64,000 nucleotides of DNA from an uncultured Eubacterium sp. (GTDB taxonomy: Bacteria; Bacillota; Clostridia; Lachnospirales; Lachnospiraceae): NCBI GenBank assembly GCA_934322085.1, contig CAKRGF010000004.1:1-64000 (forward strand), read 5' to 3'. Made by a program: the position numbers and the translations under genes. The notes under the pieces are model-generated. The model saw nothing but the letters and a program-made list of their open reading frames with translations. It searched no databases and had not been told where the DNA came from. Shown in pieces: positions 7,356 through 15,567 of this stretch. Positions within the stretch are counted from its first letter, which is position 1. Each line of letters starts with the position of its first letter.

Positions 7356-8718
7356 ACAATCATACGAAAAAATAAATATTTCGGAACAAGCTAAGAATCA
7401 AATTAAAAATGATATTCTTGCTGGGGAAAAAACGGTTAGGAAAGAAAATTGCAGTGGTGCATATAAAAAATATGGGAAAATTGCGGTGGCTGCCGCATTG
7501 GCACTGGTTCTTATTGTGCCTTCGGGGGTAATGGCAGCCGGAAGGTTGTACCGATATTTTACGACATCTATTCAGAAGGACAAATATTCGGTTACTGCTG
7601 AAATGAATCAGACCAAAGGGAAGAAAATGAAGTATATAAAAGTTTCAGCGGACTTTGGCGAAAGTTATCACAAGACAGAAAGAAATAAAGAATTTCAATG
7701 TTATGAGAATCGTGAGGGAAGTCAAAGTGGTAAAGATTTTTGGTATTCTTTGCAGTATTTAGAGGGAAAACAAAAGGAGATACTTTCAACTTATGATGTG
7801 AAGGAAAATGAAACGATGAAAATTAACGGCCGCTGTGCGGTTTACTGCCGTTATAATCCGGTTGTGGGAAGTAAGTATCTGAAGAGCAAAAAGACTGATT
7901 ATGGACAGACACTTTATATTTTTGTGGAGGATTATGGTTATCTGATTGAGATGGCAGCACAAACAGGACTTTCAAAAAAAGAGTTTGTTCATTTGGCAGA
8001 AAAGATTCAAATTACAAAAGCACAGTCAAAAGCTGAGGCGGCTGATTTTATTCTTTACAGCAAGCGAAGCAGGGGTGCATGGAATGTGCAGCAAAACCTG
8101 ACGGCGGATGAAAAAATTGATGCAAAGCATTACTCAACAAATGGAACAGCTCAGGTTAAAAATGCAGTTTATGAAGTAAAAGATGTTAAGGTTTTGGATT
8201 CGGCAAACCAGCTGAAAACGGACGCATTTATTAAAAAACAGGCTTCATTTTTAAAGCATGTGAATAACGATGGAAAATTAAATGCGTATGAAAGAGAACA
8301 GATTCGATATGGAAATGGAATCACGGCACCGGAGAGAAGTGTGATAGAAACAAAGACGGTTCAGCCAAAACTGGTTTATGTTACACTTGCAGTTAAGAAT
8401 TCGGCATCCGTTTTAAAAAGCGGCAAGTTTCCGGTTCCTTCTTTGCAGCTTGTGACGAAAAAAGGCAAGCAGATTTTCCGGAAAACATATGAGGACTATG
8501 GCAGACCAAATTATATTTCAAAATCCTTTACGGATGGTATGCCATGTTATTTGGAAGAAAAATTAACCGGGAAAAGCGAGTGGTTTGTAGAAGGTTCTAA
8601 GGGAACCATTCAATTGCACTTTGCATATCTCGTGGATGAAGATGAACTGGATGGTATGGCACTGAATTTGAATGATTGGTCAAAAGACTGTGAGTATTTG
8701 GACATCTCGCAGAGGTAA
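7345..8718 (+). CDS. membrane anti-sigma factor-like protein (DUF4179-type)
   Basis: The 457-residue protein has a short cytoplasmic head (about 50 residues, ISEQAKNQIKNDILAG), one transmembrane helix near residues 50-68 (IAVAAALALVLIVPSGVMA), and a large extracellular part of nearly 390 residues. This layout is that of anti-sigma factors encoded beside Clostridial ECF sigma factors. It binds the sigma factor (inferred) with the cytoplasmic head and senses a signal outside. The 11-base overlap with the sigma gene suggests coupled translation. The extracellular part has no domain I can name. A strong terminator follows. Confidence 0.7.
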   Translation: MDIRQSYEKINISEQAKNQIKNDILAGEKTVRKENCSGAYKKYGKIAVAAALALVLIVPSGVMAAGRLYRYFTTSIQKDKYSVTAEMNQTKGKKMKYIKVSADFGESYHKTERNKEFQCYENREGSQSGKDFWYSLQYLEGKQKEILSTYDVKENETMKINGRCAVYCRYNPVVGSKYLKSKKTDYGQTLYIFVEDYGYLIEMAAQTGLSKKEFVHLAEKIQITKAQSKAEAADFILYSKRSRGAWNVQQNLTADEKIDAKHYSTNGTAQVKNAVYEVKDVKVLDSANQLKTDAFIKKQASFLKHVNNDGKLNAYEREQIRYGNGITAPERSVIETKTVQPKLVYVTLAVKNSASVLKSGKFPVPSLQLVTKKGKQIFRKTYEDYGRPNYISKSFTDGMPCYLEEKLTGKSEWFVEGSKGTIQLHFAYLVDEDELDGMALNLNDWSKDCEYLDISQR

Positions 8719-8753
8719 AAATGAATAACAGGGCAGGGAAATTTCTTGTTGAG

Positions 8754-8788
8754 AAAAATACACACAAATAAAACTGTGTGTATTTTTT
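8754..8788 (+). terminator. intrinsic terminator of sigma/anti-sigma operon
   Basis: AAAAATACACACA and TGTGTGTATTTTT form a perfect 13-base stem around an 8-base loop. The right arm runs into a T-tract, and the A-tract on the left can work in the reverse direction too. Confidence 0.8.
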
Positions 8789-8791
8789 GAC

Positions 8792-8820
8792 TTGACAAGT
8801 TACCAGTCGGTAACTATAAT
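8792..8820 (+). promoter_or_regulatory. consensus sigma-A promoter of the TetR operon
   Basis: TTGACA (8792-8797) and TATAAT (8815-8820) match both consensus hexamers with the ideal 17-base spacer. A promoter this strong is normally held down by a repressor, and the two operator-like palindromes described next overlap it. Confidence 0.85.
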
Positions 8821-8840
8821 AAAGGTAACCGATTGGTAAC
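8799..8840 (+). promoter_or_regulatory. pair of TetR-type operators
   Basis: Operator 1, GTTACC-AGTC-GGTAAC (8799-8814), is a perfect palindrome that fills the promoter spacer. Operator 2, GTAACC-GATT-GGTAAC (8825-8840), has one mismatch and starts 5 bases after the -10. The half-sites are the same and the centres are 26 bases apart, so bound dimers would lie on nearly one face and block both polymerase binding and escape. The TetR protein encoded 24 bases downstream is the natural ligand. Confidence 0.75.
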
Positions 8841-8863
8841 TATTAGGCGAAAGGAGGAATTTT

Positions 8864-9463
8864 ATGGAGGAAAAGAGCACGAAGGAACGGATTTTAGAAG
8901 AGGCATTACGGTTGTTTGCAAAAAATGGATATCTGGGAACTTCGATGAATGATATTGCCAGACAGTTAGGAGTTACGAAGGCAGCGTTATATAAACACTA
9001 CACGAGTAAGCAGGAAATCCTTGACAGCATTGTGAACCGGATGGATTCGCTAGATTATGAGCGCGGGAAAAAGTATGAAATGCCACAAGGAGACAGCGAA
9101 ACAGTCATAGCAGGATATCGGGAGGCGGACATAGACAAGATTAAGCAGATTACGAAGGTACAGTTTTTGCATTGGACAGAGGAAGAATTTTCAAATTGTT
9201 TTCGCAAGATGCTGATGCTTGAGCAGTACCGGGATGAAACGATGGCAGCATTGTTTCAGAAGTATCTTGTTTCCGGGCCGGTATCTTACATGGAAACAAT
9301 TTTTAAGGGATTAACAGGAAAAGAAGCAGAAGCAAGGCAGTTAGCACTGGATTTTTATGGTCCAATTTTTCTCATGTACAGTTTGTACGATGCAGCAGAT
9401 GGAAAAGAGGAAATTATAAAAATGCTGGAACTGCATGTAGAGCGTTTTTCTAAAATGCTGTAA
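8864..9463 (+). CDS. TetR/AcrR-family repressor
   Basis: The 199-residue protein has the TetR N-terminal helix-turn-helix at residues 8-52 (RILEEALRLFAKNGYLGTSM, then LGVTKAALYKHYTSKQEIL). The C-terminal helical part should bind an effector that I cannot name. AAAGGAGG precedes the ATG by 9 bases. Two palindromes in its own promoter support autorepression. A small membrane protein gene follows after 14 bases and is presumably regulated with it. Deeper targets are not visible in the window. Confidence 0.88.
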   Translation: MEEKSTKERILEEALRLFAKNGYLGTSMNDIARQLGVTKAALYKHYTSKQEILDSIVNRMDSLDYERGKKYEMPQGDSETVIAGYREADIDKIKQITKVQFLHWTEEEFSNCFRKMLMLEQYRDETMAALFQKYLVSGPVSYMETIFKGLTGKEAEARQLALDFYGPIFLMYSLYDAADGKEEIIKMLELHVERFSKML

Positions 9464-9477
9464 GGAGGAAGAAAAAA

Positions 9478-9888
9478 ATGAAGCTTTATTTTGGAAATAC
9501 AACGACAACGATAACAACACTGATGATTTTATGGCTGCTTGGATTTATCGGTTATACGATTTTTCAGAGAGCAAATATCCTTTACTGGGGAAGACGCACT
9601 TTATTTGTACTCGTATTTGGCTTAGTTATCTGCTGTTTTGCGGCAGCCAGAGACGGGTTGGATAAGACAATTCAGCATACAATTGACGGCAGCTGTGCAC
9701 CGGGAATTTTTCCACTTTTAAGTATTCCTAATTTAATCGGGTGCATTGGTGCGGCTATCATTATTATTGCTGCCATTGCTACGCCGATTGCTAAATCTCA
9801 GGCAGCACGTGAAGTTTGGTTTTATTTTATGTCGGGTGGTGCTCTTTTGAAGATTGTTGTTATGGAGGTATCAAGGATTCGGTTGTGA
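9478..9888 (+). CDS. small integral membrane protein
   Basis: The 136-residue protein shows four hydrophobic segments (about residues 12-29, 42-58, 80-102, 114-130) and no soluble domain. I do not recognise the family. It is in one operon with the TetR gene (14-base gap with GGAGG), so it may export or sense the repressor's ligand, but this is only an inference from context. Its stop lies 11 bases before a long hairpin element. Confidence 0.65.
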   Translation: MKLYFGNTTTTITTLMILWLLGFIGYTIFQRANILYWGRRTLFVLVFGLVICCFAAARDGLDKTIQHTIDGSCAPGIFPLLSIPNLIGCIGAAIIIIAAIATPIAKSQAAREVWFYFMSGGALLKIVVMEVSRIRL

Positions 9889-9898
9889 TGTTTTTTTC

Positions 9899-10061
9899 TA
9901 GTTTCCGTAATTGACCAAGAAAAGTTTACATCTCGTGGCGCTTTCGCTCAGACAAATCCGCAGAAGTATCGGCATGTGTCGTTTACATGCCGATACCCTT
10001 ACGCGTTTGTTTAGCGAGAGCGCCCACGAATTACAAAGCCTTTCAGCCGAATTACGGAAAC
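9899..10061 (+). repeat. long hairpin element, copy A
   Basis: The ends GTTTCCGTAATT (9901-9912) and AATTACGGAAAC (10050-10061) are perfect inverted repeats. Inside, TCGTGGCGCT and AGCGCCCACGA pair, and the tip GTATCGGCATGT (9966-9977) pairs with ACATGCCGATAC (9985-9996). The middle of the stem has decayed. The element has the same end and arm sequences as the four elements at 26045-26468 and 42261-42724. No coding capacity. It fills most of the gap between the membrane protein and the kinase operon. Confidence 0.75.
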
Positions 10062-10086
10062 CCACTAAATTGCCCTCACACTATCA

Positions 10087-10116
10087 TTGACAACAAATAC
10101 ATAAAATGTTTATAAT
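10087..10116 (+). promoter_or_regulatory. promoter of the kinase/cyclase operon
   Basis: TTGACA (10087-10092) and TATAAT (10111-10116) are both consensus with an 18-base spacer. No other promoter of this quality is seen before the polymerase gene at 16901, so kinases and cyclase are probably one transcript. Confidence 0.7.
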
Positions 10117-10189
10117 CTATATGGATATATGAAAAAAAGATGGGGTGGAGAAGAAAGATAATACTAAAGGGAAGGTTAAGGGATATTTT

Positions 10190-12874
10190 ATGTATGAAAA
10201 GGAAAAGCAGAGGGAGAACCATCTGATTGTGTTATTAGTGTACACATTTTTCTCACTTATTTTGACGGGAGAATCACTTTTGCTTGGCTGGGAAGTGGGA
10301 GCAATTGTGCTTTTGCTGACGGCGTTGATTGGATGCTGGGTGATTTATATTACCGATATGGTTTCCGGAGGAATGAGGCTGTGGCTGTATTTTGCGCTGA
10401 CGATGATATCTTGTTTTTTTTATGGGATTCATAAGACAAGTGTGTTTGATTTGGCACCACTCATGATTCTGATTATGATTCTATTTTCAATTACGGAAAA
10501 GACAAGTATTATCAGACTTTGTGTGATTACTTATTATTTGACGATGTGCTATGATTTTGTTTTTGTTCTTAATCATGCCATTGAACTTACAGCACTTACA
10601 GTGACTAGGACGCTTTTGCATCTTGGTCTTGTTTTGGTATCTGGGTATCTTGTGAATCTTGTGTTAAAAAGGCGGAAATCAGAGCGTGTTTATTCGGATA
10701 CCAAAATTGAAAAATTAGAAGAAACAAATCGCCGTGTCGAGGATTTTCTTGCCAATGTTTCTCATGAATTACGCACACCCATTAATGCGGTTACAGGAAT
10801 TTCTACAGTCATGCTGCAAAAAGAAGAAGAACAAGAAAAAAGAGAGCAGCTATCTTCGGTACAAATGGCTGGAAAACGATTGTTTGGTCAAATTGAGGAT
10901 ATTTTAGATTACACAGAAATTGATACGAACAAAATCCGGCTGAGCGAAGAAAATTATACACCTTCTCTAGTGGTAAATGATTTGGCTTCAAAATACCGGG
11001 GGAAAGAAGAAAAACAACTGGAATTACTTTTTGATTATGATACAAAAATTCCACCGGTTCTTTTTGGCGATGAGCGGAAAATAAGAAAGATTTTAAAACA
11101 TCTAGTGGATAATGCGATGAAATTTACGCAAGAGGGCGGTGTCTATGTCAGAATTTTTTCATTAAAAAAATCTTATGGAATCAATTTGTGTATTGAAGTA
11201 AGTGATACAGGTGTCGGCATTGCGAAAGATGAATTGGAAAGAATTACGGAGCGGTTCTACCAAACAAGTACAGGAAGAAACCGAAAGGTGGGGGGACTTG
11301 GGTTAGGATTGTCCATTGTGTACGGAATGGTCCGTGTGATGAATGGTTTTATGCGGATTGAAAGTGAAGAGGGCAGGGGAACTACGGTTACGGTTAGTAT
11401 TCCACAGCAGGTGGCAGGGGAAGATACGGAACAGCCGCTTATTGATAATAAAAACTTGTGTGTTGCATGTTTCTTGATGACGGAAAAATATGAAGTGCCG
11501 CAAGTAAGAGAGTATTATAATAAAATGATTGCGCATATGGTAAAACAGTTTGACATCCCATTGCACCGTGTTACGAACCGGGACGAATTGGAACAGTTAT
11601 TAGAAGTGACACCGGTGACGCATTTGTTTGTGGGTGAGGAGGAGTATCGCGCAAATAAGAATTATTTGGAAATGACAGATTCAAAAGTGCGGATTGTTGT
11701 TGTGGCGGGAAAAAATATTACTTTGCCACAGGAAAAGCGGATAGAAATAATCCGGAAGCCACTTTGTACACAGTCTGTATTAAAAATTTTAAAGGAAAAA
11801 GAAAGTAGTTTGTCAAAAACAAAGAAACGAAGAATGATATGCCCGGGAATTAAGGCGTTGGTTGTGGATGATGAGCCGATGAATCTGACTGTTGCAAAGG
11901 GAATTTTTGAAAATTATCAGATGAAAGTACAAACTGTAATCAGCGGAAAAGAAGCAATTGCGGCTTGCGAAAAGGAAATGTTTGATATTATTTTCCTTGA
12001 TCATATGATGCCGGAGATGGACGGTATTGAAACATTAAAACGACTTCGTAAAATGCAAAATGAGAGTGGTCACGAATATATTATTGTTGCATTTACGGCA
12101 AATGCAGTCAGTGGAGCAAAGAAAATGTTTATGGAGGAAGGTTTTGATGAATTTGTTTCAAAACCGATTGAGACAATGACACTGGAACGGGTTCTTTGCA
12201 AGCTGCTTCCGAAATCGTCGATTACCTATGTCAGTGAGGAAAAAGAGGCTGTAAAAGCGGACGAGAGGAAAACGAATTTTGACAGGAATGCCGGGTTGCA
12301 ATACTGTCGTGGAGATGAAATGTTTTACAGGGAATTGTTAGCGCAGTTTCACAGTGAGTCGGTGAAAAAGAGACAAATGATAGAAGCGGATTATGAGCAG
12401 AAAAATATGGAAGATTATCGGATTCGTGTGCACGCCTTAAAGAGTACGGCGAAGATGATAGGAGCAGAGAATTTGTCTGATCTGGCTAAAGATTTGGAAA
12501 TGGCAGCGAAAGAAAAAGACTGGGATTTCATTGAGAAGAATCACAAAGAAGTTCTAGACCAGTATGCAGCGGCGGTTGTGGAAATCGGCAGCCTGCTTGG
12601 TACTGCGTTGGAAGAAGAGGAGTTCTCTGTAACGCAAATAAATAGCGAAAAATTATTGGAAGAATTAATGATTTTGATGGAAAAATTGCGTGCTTACGAA
12701 ATAGATGAGGCAGAAAAAATTATTCAAAAACTGCAGCATATAAAGTGCGCAAACTTGTCGGGGAGGGAATTGATTGAGAATATCAAACAAGATGTCACGG
12801 ATTTTGAATTTGACCGGGCACTTAATAAAACAGAGAAGCTTTACAAACGTGTGGAAAGAGGTGAATGCGAATGA
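10190..12874 (+). CDS. hybrid sensor histidine kinase with REC and Hpt domains
   Basis: The roughly 894-residue protein has six or so N-terminal membrane helices (to about residue 165) and no large outside loop. HisKA follows with the H-box NVSHELRTP near 191, then HATPase_c (N-box DNAMKF near 303, G-box GLGLGLS near 369), a poorly conserved receiver-like stretch (430-545), a true receiver with phospho-Asp in IIFLDHMMPEMDG (near 602), and an Hpt domain with HALKSTA (near 748). It is thus a complete intramolecular phosphorelay. ATG 10190 follows AAGGG by 7 bases; a GTG at 10145 is possible. It overlaps the next kinase gene by 4 bases, so the two are translated together. Confidence 0.88.
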   Translation: MYEKEKQRENHLIVLLVYTFFSLILTGESLLLGWEVGAIVLLLTALIGCWVIYITDMVSGGMRLWLYFALTMISCFFYGIHKTSVFDLAPLMILIMILFSITEKTSIIRLCVITYYLTMCYDFVFVLNHAIELTALTVTRTLLHLGLVLVSGYLVNLVLKRRKSERVYSDTKIEKLEETNRRVEDFLANVSHELRTPINAVTGISTVMLQKEEEQEKREQLSSVQMAGKRLFGQIEDILDYTEIDTNKIRLSEENYTPSLVVNDLASKYRGKEEKQLELLFDYDTKIPPVLFGDERKIRKILKHLVDNAMKFTQEGGVYVRIFSLKKSYGINLCIEVSDTGVGIAKDELERITERFYQTSTGRNRKVGGLGLGLSIVYGMVRVMNGFMRIESEEGRGTTVTVSIPQQVAGEDTEQPLIDNKNLCVACFLMTEKYEVPQVREYYNKMIAHMVKQFDIPLHRVTNRDELEQLLEVTPVTHLFVGEEEYRANKNYLEMTDSKVRIVVVAGKNITLPQEKRIEIIRKPLCTQSVLKILKEKESSLSKTKKRRMICPGIKALVVDDEPMNLTVAKGIFENYQMKVQTVISGKEAIAACEKEMFDIIFLDHMMPEMDGIETLKRLRKMQNESGHEYIIVAFTANAVSGAKKMFMEEGFDEFVSKPIETMTLERVLCKLLPKSSITYVSEEKEAVKADERKTNFDRNAGLQYCRGDEMFYRELLAQFHSESVKKRQMIEADYEQKNMEDYRIRVHALKSTAKMIGAENLSDLAKDLEMAAKEKDWDFIEKNHKEVLDQYAAAVVEIGSLLGTALEEEEFSVTQINSEKLLEELMILMEKLRAYEIDEAEKIIQKLQHIKCANLSGRELIENIKQDVTDFEFDRALNKTEKLYKRVERGECE

Positions 12875-15546
12875 ATCCAAAACGATTGATACAAGTGTTT
12901 AACAATCATGAATTAGGGCTTCAGGAACGATTGTTCCGCCTTCTGGTCACGATTGGCTTAATGGGACTGGCAATGGGAATTCTTGTTGGTCTTGTGTTAG
13001 GAGAAAGTATGGCAAACACCCTTTCACTTCTTGTGGTATTTGCGCTTGCGGTTGCGATAACGTATTTTTCCATCCATTTTCATAAAATTCAAATAGGAGC
13101 AGTGCTGATTTCCGTTTTGCTGATTTATTTTGCACTTCCTTTTAATTTCCTGACAAGTGGAGGAATTTATGGAGGCGGCCCGATTTGGCTGATGTTTGGC
13201 GTTGTTTTTGTCTGTCTGGTAGTTGAGAAGAAGGCAAAGTACATATTGATTGCCAGCAGTTTCTGCCTGTATGGTGCATGTTATCTGACTGCTTATTGGA
13301 ATCCCAGAATTATGGAATTTCACACGATCCAGGCAGCCTATGTCGATTCCTTTTTTACACTGGCGGCAGTGACGGTTCTTGTGTGCAGCATGATTTTGTT
13401 TCAGAATGCGATGTACCGGAAAGAAAATAAGATTGCAAAGGAGCAAAAAAAGGAAATTGAAGAATTAAACCGAATGCAGAATCATTTTTTCTCAAGTATG
13501 AGCCATGAAATCAGGACACCAATTAATACCATTATTGGACTGAATGAGATGATTTTAAGAGAAGAAATTTCCGATGAAGCAGCCGGCGATGCCAAGAGTA
13601 TTCAGGGGGCAAGCAAGATGCTTTTGACGCTGATTAATGATATATTGGATATGTCAAAAATTGAATCGGGCAAAATGCAGATTGTTCCAGCCGTTTACGA
13701 AACAGGAGATATGTTATCCGATGTTGTGAATATGCTTTGGATACGGGCAAAGGAAAAAGGGCTTGAATTTCATATCAATGTGGACCCTTTGCTGCCATCC
13801 CAGCTGTTTGGTGATGAAGTGAGGATTAAACAGATTCTTATTAATGTATTAAATAATGCGGTTAAATATACAAAAGAGGGGGCTGTTACTTTATCCATTC
13901 AGTGCAAAGAGCAGGAGAACGGAAATGCATTAATTTCTTATTCGGTGACGGATACCGGAATGGGAATTAAAAAAGAAAGTATTCCGTATTTATTTCAAGC
14001 ATTCAAACGCATTGACGAGAGTGAAAACCGCTATATAGAAGGAACCGGACTGGGACTTTCGATTGTGAAGCAGTTAGTTGAACTTATGGGTGGTGATATT
14101 TCCGTAAACAGCGTATATACAAAAGGTTCCACATTTATCATTACAATTCCACAAAAAGTGGTAAGCAATGAAGAGATCGGTGAACTGGATTTGGAGAGCA
14201 GACATGGTACAAATCAAAGAGAATCGTACAAGCAAAGTTTTGAGGCGGAAAAGGCACGCGTCTTAATTGTAGATGATAATGAAATGAACCGGATGGTGGC
14301 AAAAAAATTGCTTCGTGACACAAAAGTTATGGTGGATACGGCAGAAAGCGGAGAAAAGTGTTTAAAGAAAAGTCTTCAGACAAGATATGATGTTATTTTT
14401 ATGGATCACTTGATGCCGGAAATGGATGGTATTGAATGTCTGCATGCAATTCGGACGCAGACGGGTGGTTTCAATCAAAATACGCCGGTTGTGGCACTGA
14501 CAGCAAATGCCGGAAGTGAAAATAAAGCACTTTATTTTCGTGAAGGCTTTGATGGGTATTTGTTAAAACCGGTCAGTGGCGTGCAATTGGAGGAAGAACT
14601 TCTAAGACTTCTTCCCAAAAATCTCGTAAGACAGTTCAATACAGAAGGGACCGCAGGAATGATAGAGGCTCCGATTTTAGAGCACAGGAAAAAAGTGCCG
14701 GTTATGATATCGACGGATACCACATCCGATTTACCGGATTATCTCATAGATGGAAATTTAGCTGCTGTAATGCCCTATCGCGTGAAAACAGAGGGTGGTG
14801 AATTTTTAGATGGTGTGGAAACGGAGACAGATGGTATCCTTGCCTATATGAAAGAGCGTGGTGAAATGGTGCAGTCGGAGGCACCAAAAGTAAGTGATTA
14901 CGAAGAGTTTTTTGCCGAACAGCTTACGAAAGCGCAGTCTGTTGTCCATATTTCCATGGCAGAAAGTGTTAGTCCCGGATTTGTGAATGCGCTGGAAGCG
15001 TCAAAGGCGTTTGATAATGTTATGGTTATTGATTCCGGACAATTGTCAAGCGGTATGGGACTTATGGTTTTGTATGCCCTATCTTGTGCTGCCGGCGGAA
15101 TGGGCGCCGGGGATATTGTGCAGAAACTTAAGGCTTATAAAAAACAGATTCAGACAAGTTTTATTGTAAGCGAGACGGGATATCTGATGCAGGCAGGAAA
15201 AATTTCGGAAAAGGTTCATAAACTATGTCAGGCATTTATGCTCCATCCTGTAGTTGTTCTAAAAAATGGCAGGATGAAAATAAAGAAAATTTATGTTGGC
15301 AGAAGAAAAACGGCATGGAAGAAATACATTACTTCCACGTTTAATAAAGAGCTTCATATGGATAAAAAGATGCTGTTTATTACCTATGCAGGACTAACGA
15401 ATGATAAGTTAAAGGAAATTACAAAAGAAGTAAGAGAAAAAGATGCAATCGAGAACATTATTTATCAAAAGGCATCTCCGGCGGTTGCCATTAACTGCGG
15501 ACCGGGTACCTTTGGACTGTTATTTGCAAAGATGGATGATGAATAA
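12871..15546 (+). CDS. hybrid histidine kinase fused to a DegV fatty-acid-binding domain
   Basis: The 891-residue protein has six N-terminal membrane helices (to about 185), a HisKA with SSMSHEIRTPINT near 207, HATPase_c (NAVKYT, GTGLGLS), and a receiver starting ARVLIVDDNEMN near 461 with phospho-Asp in VIFMDHLMPEMDG near 508. From about 610 to the end it is a DegV/FakB domain: STDTTSDLPDYL, FLDGVETETDGI, HISMAESVSPGFVNALEA, VIDSGQLSSGMGL, and INCGPGTFGLLF at the C-terminus. DegV proteins bind long-chain fatty acids for FakA-type kinases. No Hpt is present here; the upstream kinase has one. ATG 12871 has AGGTG at a 7-base distance and is preferred to ATG 12865. Confidence 0.9.
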   Translation: MNPKRLIQVFNNHELGLQERLFRLLVTIGLMGLAMGILVGLVLGESMANTLSLLVVFALAVAITYFSIHFHKIQIGAVLISVLLIYFALPFNFLTSGGIYGGGPIWLMFGVVFVCLVVEKKAKYILIASSFCLYGACYLTAYWNPRIMEFHTIQAAYVDSFFTLAAVTVLVCSMILFQNAMYRKENKIAKEQKKEIEELNRMQNHFFSSMSHEIRTPINTIIGLNEMILREEISDEAAGDAKSIQGASKMLLTLINDILDMSKIESGKMQIVPAVYETGDMLSDVVNMLWIRAKEKGLEFHINVDPLLPSQLFGDEVRIKQILINVLNNAVKYTKEGAVTLSIQCKEQENGNALISYSVTDTGMGIKKESIPYLFQAFKRIDESENRYIEGTGLGLSIVKQLVELMGGDISVNSVYTKGSTFIITIPQKVVSNEEIGELDLESRHGTNQRESYKQSFEAEKARVLIVDDNEMNRMVAKKLLRDTKVMVDTAESGEKCLKKSLQTRYDVIFMDHLMPEMDGIECLHAIRTQTGGFNQNTPVVALTANAGSENKALYFREGFDGYLLKPVSGVQLEEELLRLLPKNLVRQFNTEGTAGMIEAPILEHRKKVPVMISTDTTSDLPDYLIDGNLAAVMPYRVKTEGGEFLDGVETETDGILAYMKERGEMVQSEAPKVSDYEEFFAEQLTKAQSVVHISMAESVSPGFVNALEASKAFDNVMVIDSGQLSSGMGLMVLYALSCAAGGMGAGDIVQKLKAYKKQIQTSFIVSETGYLMQAGKISEKVHKLCQAFMLHPVVVLKNGRMKIKKIYVGRRKTAWKKYITSTFNKELHMDKKMLFITYAGLTNDKLKEITKEVREKDAIENIIYQKASPAVAINCGPGTFGLLFAKMDDE

Positions 15547-15567
15547 AACGTATGAGGTGATAGCAAG

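Noticed and set aside
9899..10061. CRISPR or tRNA-like origin of the hairpin elements
   Set aside because: No regular short repeats with spacers and no tRNA arms or CCA; the features are long palindromes.
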